A DNA stretch of 64,000 nucleotides from Holacanthus passer (Eukaryota > Chordata > Actinopteri > Pomacanthidae). Under the pieces are notes generated by a model, which was not told where the DNA came from, did not search any database, and worked only from the letters and a program-made list of their open reading frames with translations. The position numbers were made by a program, and so were the translations under genes. The DNA lies in the NCBI GenBank assembly GCA_025331565.1, contig JAFREQ010000105.1:186001-250000 (forward strand). Direction: 5' to 3'. This document shows positions 35,474 through 47,800 of this stretch, in pieces; position 1 is the stretch's first letter; every line of letters begins with the position of its first letter.

Positions 35474-37001
35474 TTTTTTTTGCAATAAGGCTCAATTGCA
35501 AGGGTCAATTTTATGCCAAGTGTATGCATATTACCTAATTTTAATACCTACAAGTAGCACCAGAGCACCAAGACACTACTTGCTTGGAAGCAGTTAGGGC
35601 TGCATTTCACTGCCTTGTTGGTATTTGGTCCGACAACTGAATAAAGAGTCAGCTGTAAAAAAACTTTTCAGTTATTTTCCAAGGAGATGAAAGGGAGAGG
35701 AGCTGACAACATGCTGACGTCACACACACGCCAGTTTACAAACCAATCAATTCCAAGTAAAGGAAGATACAGCTCACACAGGTGATGATGACGGGACGTA
35801 GGTATGTATGGCATGTGTAATTCTTTAGTGCATTCACACAAATGCAATATGATACCAAAACTAAACCGATCAAATCTATACCCCTACCCATAGATAACAC
35901 AATGTCATTTTAAACTAATATCCAAACTGTAGAATCATGGGTTGTTTTTTTGTTTTGTGATACACAATAGCATACAGTATATGTCAAGAATTACTGAAAA
36001 TCTGATGATCGCAAACCAGGCCTCCGACGAAAATCAGACATGACTAATTTCATTCAAGTCAGGACATCATGCTGGGAAATATTGTGATGGGATATTAATC
36101 GTGAAAACATTTCCTAGGGCCACCCAAGAAAACAGACATTAAAACAGTAGCCAGCCTCCCTGTTCAGTCAACAGATTACTAACTCTTGATAATGCCTGCA
36201 GACAACAACAGTGACAGATGAGGACACAAACCAACACAACCAGCCTTGCCAAGTTCCTGATGACTAACAACTGTGACAAAAAAATCTCTGTCTCTTTCCT
36301 TCTTTGTTTCTCCCACATAACTACAATTATCCAAGGAGACAAAACTATGCAGTCACAACAGCTGCTGGTGGGAGACACTGGAAAGCAAGAAATGTGTTTC
36401 GTAATAGCAATAATGACTTAGTTTGCTATGGACATTCAACCACTGTCAGCAAAATATTTGAGGAGTGGCTCCTAATGTTAAAAAATCTCCTATGTTATAG
36501 TCTTGAAAGCTTCACCAAAGAGCAGCAAATATTAAATGGAGTTTGGTGTAGTGTTCTCTCCAAATGAGAGCTGACAATTTCAAACACTTAAATTCTAACT
36601 AGCATGTGAATTAGTTAGACACGACACTCACCTGTTTAAAATCATTATCCTTCTACAGCCTCTTTCTGCTATGCGAAGACAACAATTGGTCCAGATTACA
36701 TAATTTAATCCAACTAGAACTGGAAAAGGAGCTAATGCTAACTCAAGTTAGCCGGACAGTGAGGAGCAGTAACTTAAGACCTGGTTAGCTGATACCCTGC
36801 TCTAACATTGTGTGTGCTAACAGAGACAGACTGTCGTTCACTACATGTTGAATGTCAGCCGGTTCTGACAGCCTGTTACCGTCCCGGCCCGGCTAGCTGT
36901 TAGCCTGCTAGCTCGTGTCATCATGGCTACCTAACCCAAAGTCCAACGGATAAAACAAATATCACCGCTGAGAGGTCTCATAACCGGCTTCCAACACTTA
37001 C

Positions 37002-37250
37002 CCGGATCCGAAGGGAGACTGTAAAAGCAAACTGGTGATGCTGCGGTGAACTCCCAGCCCTCGGTCTGCGGGATGTTTAGGTTTCAGTCGGGGTTTCACT
37101 TCAAGGAAGAACAAACTTCCACCATCTTCCCAAGCTAACGTCACGTGACCGAAACAAGGTGGGGCGCACGCGTCTGTCCCGTCTGGCTGTGATTGGACCA
37201 GAGTTGGAGCCGGATGGACCAATGAGCGGCCAGTAAACATGGACATACGG
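37002..37250 (-). promoter_or_regulatory. itch: itch promoter and proposed non-coding exon 1
   Basis: A GC-rich block on the minus strand ends in a strong GTAAGT donor (exon end 37002), with its 5' limit near 37140. Immediately upstream is GTCACGTGAC (37140-37149), a perfect palindromic E-box of the USF/TFE type overlapping a TGACG CRE half-site. CCAAT-type motifs lie at 37190-37194 (ATTGG on plus) and 37220-37224. The exon holds an AAGATGG start-like motif opening a nine-codon upstream ORF. This is the only promoter-like sequence between itch exon 2 and 38 kb. Confidence 0.65.
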
Positions 37251-40200
37251 AGTAGATATAAAAACAGAATGAATGTGGCCGCAGAGGAATTTTTTTTATT
37301 GTTCCGAGATAACGAGAAAATCAACCAGTTATCAAAACTAAAGGTCACATCCTCTTGTTTTTATAATGTTAATCAGAGAAGTGCCATGACAGCTTACACA
37401 GCATCTTTACAACTGTCAGATATCAGATCAAGGAGGGTCTATTATAACACCTACTACTAATCAACGCATCAGAAGTTAACTCGCTGAAATATGTTGGTGT
37501 CATAAATTATATAATCGATCTTGAGCAGCTTCCAGGTCCGTTGAAATAAATCTATCATCTGTTCAGAGGGTGTGATCCATTTTCATTTGAGTGGGCCTAC
37601 ACGTGATAAATTAGCTCTGCCATAATTTTGTTGATAAAAGTTATGGTGCAGCAGAGGTGAGTAGTTAGAGTAAGAATGGGGTCAGGTTAACCATCTTAAA
37701 TTAAGTAAAAAATGTAAATATTGATGACATTTCCATTTTTTCCCTCTAAAATTTTTAATTATTCATGCCTACAGGACTGTTTATTTTGGAGTGGCATGGA
37801 AGCATGTTTTGGGTGTAATGTTCAAGTGAATGAAATAAAATAATAAAATGCAGCATGAGCCTAAGCATTTGTTTTATTGAAAAACAAAAGCATGCGTAAT
37901 AGTGAAAAAATCTTGTAATTTATGCATGTTGTTGTGAGCATGAACTGCAAATTAAAAAGTGATTAATGCTACAAATGTGTTACCTGATACAGTCCAGCTG
38001 CCCTTAGATAAAACATTCTGGATGCATGTAAAGGCAGCATTAACTGATAGATCTGGTCAATTTTACAATTTACTATGTCGTTATGGTCCAACTGACCCAG
38101 CTCCAAACAGCAGGTGGCGTTGTTGCACCTCACATTAAAATATATCTTATATATCTTCTCATCATTCAGAATATTGACACTTTAATAATAATGTAAAAAT
38201 AATATAATTTTCATGTGTGTTTTATAGCCTATAAAATATTACCTCATTATATAATTTACAGAAAACAGCAGCTTAGATCTTTCAGAAATGCCTTCATTAA
38301 GATCTTTTCATTTTGGTTGAACAAACAAATTCAGCACAAATCTGCATAATCTCTTCTTGTTGATGTGTTGTCTGCATCAGCTGTTTGAAATGACGCTCAA
38401 GTATCAAAATATTAAACAGCTGTTTTTATTTTTTCAATGGCAGCCTTTTCGAGGTCAGACCAACAGAGAGGAGTTACCATCAAAATAAAGGCATCAAATT
38501 CATCACTGTTGAAAAAACACAGTAACAAAACACAGTATATAAACCAACATCCATTACTTAGATTTATTTCATGCCGTATCTTCCGTTCTTTATGCCACCA
38601 ATCATGTTCTCTCTTGTCTTCAGTGAATTAACGTGAATACAATTGATGCTGATGTTTTCTTGTCAGTCACTGGAAAAACTACATCAGAATGATGAGGAAA
38701 ACATTGGTCTACTTCAATCTCTGTTTTCATGGTTTCCTCAGTATCTGAAGATGCCTCTGGCTGATTGTAAAGTAAGTGAATTGGACAATTGCATTGGACA
38801 TCCACAATGTGATTAGTAGTATGTGACTAAAGTAGAAAATATTTTTTTCTTTTGGTCTCTCTAACTGTGGTCATAAAGCTGAATTTGTGTGCTTGAGAGA
38901 GAGTTTATTTTTTATGATGTATTATGAAGCAAATATATCAAAAACTTAAATTGAAATAGTTTGATCAGTTATGGAATATAACTCTAAACTAGTGCCAAAA
39001 CTTTGCTTTAGTTCTTTATTATCCCAAACAAAAATGGCAAAGTGGCAGTGAGTGTTTTATTTTGAAAGCGATAAAAGGAAAGTGTGTATTTGCTGCTGTG
39101 CCCAGCTTGACTGCTGCAGCTGAGTGGTGAGCTTGGTCAGTGTTGACAGAGGAGCAGCATGAGACCCTTGTCTGCTCGGATCATGCAAGCAGGGGGATAT
39201 TTGGAGGTAAAGACAGTTTGACTGCTCGATCACAGAAAAGGTAAGTAACAAATCTCTGTTCTTCACTTTTATGAGGCTTCACTTGAATGTGGTCGTGTGA
39301 AATGTGTCCATACCACTCAGGATGTAATGAAGTTTTACCCTCATGAAAAAGAACCGTGGTCGTACAACAGTCAATATAATAATGATACTAATTTTAACAT
39401 CAGTACTAATATAAAACTTCATATCACAAGAAAAGTTAAGTGACTCATAGAGCATTAAGGAGAATGTAAAGTATAAGCACAGGACAAAGTGCAACACAAC
39501 ATAAAGAACTTTAAGATGTCTATAAATTGAGGATTGATCAACATTGATCAAATGTAAGCTCCCATAAGAAGACTGTAGGAATATAATAGGACAAATACAA
39601 ACTGTATTAATATCATCATAAAATAACCACTGACAGTGACAAACACACTAAAAGGTCTTATATCAATTTTAAAGGAATATACCTGTGTTATTTTTTACGG
39701 GGTTGTATAAAGTATATGATTGAGAATGAGTGCAGGTTGAGGGAAGGTCACACCCTGAGCTGGCCTGTCGCCTGCTTCTACAGTTGCAATTCTAAGTACC
39801 ATATGAATAGAAATAGAAACAGAATAGAGTTGAATAGTGCGTCGCTGCGATTATCTCCTCCAATATGAAACACAACAGATGGCAGATGAGTCCTTGGTCA
39901 ACATATGCAACGCTACAACACAGAGTTAAAAGTGAGTAACGTGACAGTAAAGATGGACGTTATTGTAGTGATTTAGTCATTTACTGACAGCTGTGAAAGC
40001 TCTGAGACTCAGTCAAGCTATGAGCAACTTCTAATACACCAGCATTTACAAGCAGCAAGTTATGTTGGTGTATTTGAGCTTTTGCATAAACTGAGCATCT
40101 ATAGTTTTGTACTGAAACCTAAATATTCACGACTGAGGGTTTCAGCTTTGATTGAAGGCACTGAAAATGAAAAAGAATCTAAAACGTTTCTCTCTGACAG

Positions 40201-41035
40201 ACTTATGTAGTTTGATAAACAAAACAATGCACATGAAACAACAGAACTGGATTTCAGTGACTGAGTGTCTTTTCCATTTGACGTTCAGTCCAACTCCAAA
40301 GCACCAACATAGAGTAAAACTATTTGAGGATACATGGAGTTATAGATACACAAGGCTACCTTGAACCTGTTCCCTGCAGCAGGCTGGATGCTCTATGAAT
40401 TTGCATTTTTTCTGGGTGATTTTCATTCACTTTGCATGACATTAACGATCACCAGTAAACACTACAGACTCTGTGGAGTTGCTCTCTTCATGAAAGTCAA
40501 CTATTGAAGCTTGCTGTGCATGATCTGTACAGAAAGTGAGACAAATACACTGTTTATATGTAAATATTCCTTAGTTATCGCTCTCTGTGATAGATTGATA
40601 GCTATTCTAGTGTCATCCTCAGCCTCTGCAAAATGTGCAAGGCAGCTTTTATTTCAGCAGCAGCTATTTCCATGTTTGCTTTGTGTCTCTCTATCTATAA
40701 TTGCCTCCACTTCAGTCGAGTGTCTTCAGGAATACCCTTTACTCCCACCGCCCGGCCTTGCCAAGTTGTAATCCTCACACCCAACACATCGATCTCAGAC
40801 CAGCTTCCTTGCTTGACTTTTGAATGCCTCGGAATGATTCCTGGACTCGACAGCCTGACCGTGCGTCTGCCCGTGGGAACCCTTCGCCCCCGCCCCACCA
40901 GTGTCCCAGTGTGTCTTTGACTGGAACAGCCTGCTCTTGCCAGGCAGCTATCAGTGTATTAATAGGTGCTCTGGCTGTTACTTTGGTCCCAACCCCCACC
41001 TCGCTCTCCAGCCATCAGCCCTTTCATAACCAGGC

Positions 41036-41729
41036 TCGGGGAGTAATGGAATACATGGAATTGCGTTACATGAAAAAGGAACTGTATTCTGTTAGTTACC
41101 GAAACAAAAGATGTAATCAGATTAGTGATTCATTTAGTAAAAGGGGGAATTATCAGCATGATTACAGTTTCAAAATACAATTTAAAACAAGAGAAAAAGA
41201 AAAGTGGATGAACATGACAGTATAGTGCAAGTTGTGACTTCCAACTGTGAAAATGCTGCCATCATCCAAGGACTTGACATCTAATTTAAAGAAACACTGA
41301 CAAGTAAAATCAACCGCTAACATTAGATACACAGAAGTCCTCCTGAAAAATATTATGGGACTGAAGGTGGTGATGTAGGTGACTGGGATGATGTGAGGGT
41401 AAAAACACAAGCCCCAGGCCCGAATAAGTTTAGGGAAGTTTACTTGAAGTTTGACTGAAGTGTGAATGGCATAGGCTACTTAACAAGGTGCATTTAAATG
41501 GGCCTAATTAATTAATCACAATGTGCATTTGAACATAACATAATACATATAACAACATGATATTTCTTTTCTCTTGCCTTTATTTGCATATTCAGCATTG
41601 AGGCAATCCAAAAGTAACAAAAGTAATCAAGTTACATTACTTTTACTTTGGATTAGGTTACTGACATATTTAAATAGATAATAGGTAATTGTATAGGAAG
41701 ACATTTTTAAAGTAACCCTCCCAACACTG
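41036..41729. mobile_element. MITE-like element with GGGGAGTAAT / AACACTG ends
   Basis: The left end reads CGGGGAGTAATGGAATACAT and the right end, reversed, reads CAGTGTTGGGAGGGTTACTT. These are degenerate inverted ends of a repeat type common in fish whose termini read CAGTGTTGGG(G)AGTAAC. The interior repeats GTAATCAGATTA/AAGTAATC words. There is no coding capacity. Confidence 0.55.
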
Positions 41730-43361
41730 TTCTTAACATAAACAACCAGCCAAACCCCTTTTCCAAAGTACCTGAAATAACATGTGCTTATTTTCGGCTG
41801 AGCTGGATAACGGACATGTCAGGGTTGCATACTGAGCTGCAGGAGTGCAGGCGTCACAACTCCCTTTATTATGTTTACTTTATGCTATAAAGATATAAAA
41901 CATCTTACTTGTTGCACCTTTAATGGATTCAAACCTGCGTTAACAATGGGAACCACGTTGTTGATGGAAACTTGCATCATATTTTTTTTTTTCAGTGAGG
42001 AGGAAATGTGTGGGGTTCTTTGTCGGGAAAGAGAGATAAAGACGGAGAAAGGCAGAGTTGAAGTGAGATGAAATGAGAAAGGGGGTGAAAAGCGAATAGA
42101 TGCTTTGGTGGTGAACGTGGTGTCAGGCTGACCATATCTGAGTAGTGTGTCAGGGTGTGCTGGCTCCCACACTGATTGATAGGTGTGGGAGATGCTCAGG
42201 CCGGCATGGTTGCTGCTGTATTGGTGCTTGTCTCACTGTAGCCCACAGGCATCGACAGTCAGCCGTCTGGTGGGAAAGCTTGTGTTTGGGTGGATAGATT
42301 AGTTAAGGAGACGTGGGGGTGATCATATCATGGTTTGACCATCGGTCGGGGGAGCGATGCCTCTGTTCTCTGTTCTGCTTTTATAGCCCCAGGGACAAAA
42401 AAGACAAATAAAAAAAAAAAAAAAATCAAAGGACGCCACATGGCATCGTTCCAAGATGGAGGAGTTATTTTTGGGTCCAGCTATGGGAAAATAACCACGT
42501 CTGTAATCACTCATACACGAACGGCTCGGTTGCTGTAAATCCCGGTGCCGCTGCTGTGTTGACTCTTGTCAGTGATTTACAGGATCAGACAGTGTTAAGA
42601 GCCACAAATCATAAGGCCAGAAATGTTGGACTTTAACACGAGGGACAGAAGATGTGCACTCAGTCATTGTGGGAATCAGGTACAGAGCCTCAGAACCAAA
42701 TGCAGAAACTCAAAAAACCACAGATCAACTCGTGTTCCAGACGTCTCTATCTCTGTTAACTGGGCGTTTGCATCCAAAACATTTGTTCTTTGAAAGTGCA
42801 GCACATCCCTTCTCACTCAGTTACCTCCTGCCTGCAGGTTCGCGCACCCTGTCTGACCTGTAACTGAACCTCCTTGTGATCATTGCATAACAGGATCTTG
42901 TGTGTTGACTGGTTTTTGGCTGTCACTGTGCTACATACTTGCTTTGTAGAAAGTTTTTTTTTTTTTATGTGTGTTGCATTTCAGTGTAGCTTCCCTTAAA
43001 TTTGAATATTATCACTGAATCAAATTTGAATGCGGAGCATGTGAAATGTGTTTACACTTTACACTTCAAAACCTTTGTAACTGTAGCATTATATCTATTA
43101 GCACATATCTATTATAACTGAAAATTAGGATGGCAGTTTTTCATGCTGTTAATTGAGTTTGCATTGTTTCGAATTTTCATAAATTAAATAAGACATTATG
43201 GAAGATTTTAAATTTTAAAGTAGCTGGTTTTCAGGTGTGAAAAGGTGCTTGTTTTATTATTTTGATGGGACAAAAACCAAAATGATTAAAGATGTGATGG
43301 ACATTTTTCTCAATTTGTTGACTTTTTACAGAACAAACATTTAGTCGATTAATTGAGAAAA

Positions 43362-43690
43362 TCCATCCATCCATTATTTGTACACCGCTTAATCCTCTGC
43401 AGGGTCGCGGGGGCAGGGGACACCCTGGACAGGTCGCCAGTCCATCGCAGGGACACACACAGGACAAACAACCAAGCACACTCACATTCACACCTACAGA
43501 CAATTTAGAATAGTCAGTTAACCTCATGTTTTTGGACTGTGGGAGGAAGCCGGAGTACCTGGTGAAAACCCATGCTGCACAGGGAGAACATGCAAACTCC
43601 ACACAGAAAGATCCCAGGCATCCTAACCGGGACGCGAGCCAGGGATCTTCTAGCTGTGAGGGGCCAGTGCTACCACCACTGCAGCCCCTT
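43362..43690 (-). mobile_element. L2-like LINE 3' end with target-site duplication
   Basis: The unit resembles the teleost L2/Maui-type 3' region: on plus, a (TCCA)n tail, GGGTCGCGGGGG, CACCCTGGACAGGTCGCC, GGACTGTGGGAGGAAGCC, AACATGCAAACTCCACACAG. The tail lies at the left, so the element runs on minus. ATTGAGAAAA occurs exactly at both flanks (43352-43361 and 43691-43700), a direct target duplication that marks one 329-bp insertion event. The open frames across it are a familiar source of false fish proteins. Confidence 0.8.
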
Positions 43691-44027
43691 ATTGAGAAAA
43701 TAATAATAAAAATAATCAACTTCCATTTCCGACATTTTTTTTACTTAATTCTGTAAAAAATAAACTTCCTTACGGTTCAAGTCTAAGAGAGAGTTTGTGT
43801 TTTTATATTTAAAAGTTATAAGGATGTCAGCCGTGTCCCCTGACTATGAAAGTCCCTTCCATGTCCCTTTGTGTCTGCGTAACAATGGCTTATTTTTAAC
43901 CTGTGGGGCTGTTTAGCAGCAGCGAGGGGACAGAAGGGAGGAAGTGGTTGCAGGATGACTGAGGAAGATAATAGCATCCTCCTCAACCTTCATCCTTCCT
44001 CCGCCCTCCCTCACATACAGACATATG

Positions 44028-44046
44028 CACACACACACACACACAC
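44028..44046. repeat. CA microsatellite
   Basis: Nine to ten CA units, about 80 bp left of a much longer CA array. Confidence 0.9.
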
Positions 44047-44124
44047 TCTTGGGGTTTGCGTTGCTTCCCTGTGGTTCTGTGGATCCCCTGCTGGAATACA
44101 AATAAGAAAAATGTGTGAGCAGAT

Positions 44125-44125
<1 letters not shown>

Positions 44126-44175
<50 letters not shown>
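44126..44175. repeat. CA microsatellite, about 25 units
   Basis: Uninterrupted (CA)n of about 50 bp. The Val-Cys and His-Thr open frames over it are repeat artefacts. Confidence 0.95.
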
Positions 44176-44180
<5 letters not shown>

Positions 44181-44363
44181 TGGTCCCTGGATAAGAGGGA
44201 GCCGTGACAGTTTGACCTATAAAACTGTCAGAGCTAAAACTATAGCAGCTTATTAGAGAGAACTTGTCAGAGAACATGATAAATCTTAATGTACCTGCCT
44301 GGATATCACTGCAGCAGATGAGAAACATGAGAAAAGAAAAATGCAGCTTGAATCTTTGTTACA

Positions 44364-44820
44364 GTACATTTACTCAGGTTCTGTACTAAAGTACAAATTT
44401 GAAGTGCTTGTACTCTCATGGAATATTTCAATTTATGTTACTTTATACTTCTACTTCATGGTATTTCAGAGGGAAACATTGTACTTCCTCCTCCTCAGAT
44501 TTATCTTGAGATCCTCACCCCGAAGTTGGGAACCACTGGATTAAACTATAAATGTATCTGAAGTAGAAAAACTAGCTCGACCTCGACCAGCTACAAAAGT
44601 GAAATGCTGCTTACACATTGTTGCATTGGTATTAACTAATCTAATAATGTTATATATAATATGTCAGTCACAGGGGACATTTTCCTGCAGGACCAGAACT
44701 TTTACTTTTAATCGTTTAGGTAATAATTCAATACTATGAATGCAGGACTTTTACCTGAAACTGAGTATTTTATTGGTACTTTCACTCGAGTAAATGATTT
44801 GAATACTTATTCCACCGCTG
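44364..44820. mobile_element. hAT-like MITE
   Basis: The block begins with CAGTACATTTACTCAGGTTC, contains ACTTTATACTTCTACTTCA and ATTTCAGAGGGAAACATTGT, and ends with GAATACTTATTCCACCGCTG. This order matches a very common spiny-rayed-fish non-autonomous repeat whose end reads CAGTGGTGGAAGAAGTATTC. There is no coding capacity. The left end is degenerate and no target duplication is clear. Confidence 0.65.
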
Positions 44821-47800
44821 ACAGTGTGCATAGTAGTTTGTAGATAGATAGAATAATTATTTTTGCCCAATGATTAATCATCAATTTAACGAAATCTTTC
44901 AAGCAAAAATGCTGAAACCTTCTGGCTCAAGCTTCCCAAATGTGAGTATTTGCTTCTTGTTGTTGTGACAAAATAAGCCTCTGGAATTAATATTAGCAGA
45001 TGAACTGATAATTGGAAATAATCATCAGTTGCAGCAGAGGGTCACAATATATTTTTCTTCCCAGCAATAGCTATTTCCCATATAATGATAACAACTCAGT
45101 GAGGGCTGTGATTTACTGCTTCTTTCACTGCATCACCATGAGCAGTTTCCAGAGAATTAACACAGTGTGTAAATAACTGAAGGTTAAGCACTGTTTCTCA
45201 TTCTTGGTCAGCTCTGGGGTAATTGGCTGTGTATTCTTGCTCCCTCTGGTTCTGCCCGCTGTTGTGTTTCTGGTATTTTATCTTATCTCTGGCAAACACT
45301 CCCATCTGCAGCACAACAGTCTGTGATTGTTCCTTGTGGTTGTATTTGGGGTTTTTTTTTTTTAATCTCAAAAAGAATATAATTTAATCATGAAGTTATA
45401 TCTCTTTTGTCGGAAGAAACCCAGTCTTGCTCTTAAGGCTTTTGTTCTGTTCTCCCTTAAGCATATGTGATATCCATGCGTCTGGATTTTCTCAAATTAA
45501 ATGTAAAAGTTCCCGAAAACAATTGCATCCAATGACATTGTTAAGGCAACTTTACTCTTTCCTACAGCTCAGTCCACAATACAGAAACACAAGCCTGGAA
45601 ACGATGGAAATTCTACAATGGCAACACATGCATTAACAGTTTATTTTTAGCAGTAAAGGCCTTTTAAATTACTGCAGCTCATACTGTACCTCGAGCAACA
45701 ATGACCTCCGGGGTCGGGACAAAATCCTGCTTTACGTCACAGCAGCATCTGCAGTCCATTTCACTGGCTGCGAGGGCCAATAAACCTAAATCCCATCATT
45801 CCATCTGATGACCCACGACCCCTTGAGAGCAGCCTGATTCTCACAGTGAGGTTTAAGGATGTCGAGTGCTAGAAAGTCTCTAAACGAATCGGGATGAGGA
45901 AGGATTACAGATGTATATTCACGTTCATTAAATAGAAAATTTACCCTAAATATTCCTGTTATGTTCACTCTGGTGGACCAAACATTGATGACATGAGACA
46001 TTTGTTTGTCCGAGTTTGATACAAGAGGCTTCAGTGATCTGAAACAGGTTTTTTACTTGCCGTGCTCACGCTCTCACATTTCTCCCCGCTGGAAAATCTT
46101 GTTAAAATCATAACAGTTTTCCCCACCTACACATACAAATCCAACTTCTGAATGGAAAATTACCATTCCTTGGATGATGTCCAAAGACATTCTGGGAAAT
46201 GTTGGAAATCACAAATTGATTTAGAGGGAGGGGCAAGTTCAGAGAAGTGGATGTACAACAATTGCAGCAGTACTATGGGTGAAATATTACAGAGTATTGA
46301 TATTTAAAGATTGGAACAAGATGAAAGGGCGGAACAGCCTCATTGCCAGCAAAGCTTTTACTAAATTATTCATATAATTCTCCCACTTTGATGAGTGGCA
46401 AGGCTTTGTCAGACCGCATCCCAGTGAGCCTCAGGATGAAGCAGTTCATATTTTATCAGGTTAAAAACTATGTTCATGTGCAAATGTTATAGACGAACTG
46501 GATGTTTATGTTCTTCCTCCCAGCAAAAACACATTGCATGAAGAAGAAGGGGAAATACTGGGGCTGATTTTTCTTTACTGCGAACCTTTGATTTAACAAC
46601 ACATCCTAAGAAACACGTTTGTTCTAAAAGTGACGCAGCCCTGCCATGATACTGTTGACACTGACTTTTACTGGGTTCATAAGGCATCATATGAACTTTT
46701 GGCTCAGGAGATGTGTATTTAATTTCCTCAGTTGGGGTTTGTCTCCTTTATAAAGTTAAGGGCCCTGAGGCTCAAACACAAGCCTTTACAGTCTTTGTTT
46801 CTGGTGTGTGTGTGTCCTTCCTCGGTCCAATGAAAAGATGTTCATTTTGTCAGAATTTCCACGTCTTGTGAAATAGTAGTTTGGCCCGATCACAGGTTGC
46901 TGTTTTAAAGTTTGCACACAGCAGCATTTTTAGTGCATTTGTGCATGCGTCCAAAACCTGGACTGTTTCATGATTGTGTCTGTTGTGTGTATGTTGCCAG
47001 CTGTGCGGTCACAAAAGACATATTCATCAGAAACATCACTTACCTTGAACGCTCTGGTTGCCAAGAGACGCGGCTGCAGCTCTTTCAGCCTCCTCATACC
47101 TCAGCAGCGGTTTCAGCACCTGGCTTTCACAGCAGACTGTATTAAACCGATGACTGGCATTACAACGGCTGACGCAGGGATTTAAAGACCCTTAATATTT
47201 ATATGATTAAAGTTGCCAGTAGCTCAGACTTTCTTCTGTATTCTGATGTGTTATTTTGAGTCTCTTCTCTCTGTGTTGATTCTGCAGCTGTTACCAGATG
47301 AGCAACACATGCGTTCCAGTTTGACAATGACTGTTCTCAGACCATCTAAACATCACACCAGAGAAAGCAATCAGGGCTCCTTTAAAGGAATACGCTGAGC
47401 TATTGGTATATTTATCAACTGACACGGACGGCAACAATTACCCCTGCTTTACTTGTAGATCTTATGGTGCTCTATGCAGCTAAATATGGCTGTGTTTGAA
47501 AATGACAAGCAGAAAGAGAAAAATAGAAAACCTACATTCCCTGTTTGCAAAATACATTCTATGTTTTTCTTATTATAAACAAATGCAAAACAAATGTAGC
47601 AAAACCAACAATGTGCTTCTTTTTCCTCTCACTACTTTCTGTCTTCCCGTGACTGTGGCATTGGTGGCGAGTTCCCTTTTGAAGGTCATTGACATGTGAC
47701 TGATTTTGGTGTCTGTGTCCTCATCGCTCTCCAGGGTTGAGCTGACACACAGGACGTGAAATGAAAGCCAGAGACGCTGGTCAGAGACAGGGAACGCACA

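Larger units (their letters stand above)
33020..37001 (-). other. itch: itch intron 1 (5' UTR intron)
   Basis: About 4 kb between the proposed non-coding exon 1 (donor GTAAGT after 37002) and exon 2 (acceptor CTGCAG before 33019; exon 2 carries the ATG). It holds a pentamer repeat and two MITE-like elements, listed separately. No protein exon is seen. Intron span depends on exon 1 being correct. Confidence 0.6.

Noticed and set aside
40511..41225. Cluster of overlapping open frames in the itch-calcrl interval
   Set aside because: Frames conflict, none has recognisable domains or splice-bounded ends, and the right part enters a MITE-like repeat.
43231..43719. A 162-codon minus-strand open frame
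   Set aside because: It reads through the L2-like 3' end and its flanks; this conceptual protein type is a known repeat artefact.
43913..44328. Val-Cys and His-Thr repeat open frames
   Set aside because: Produced by CA microsatellites with no stop codons; no conserved frame.
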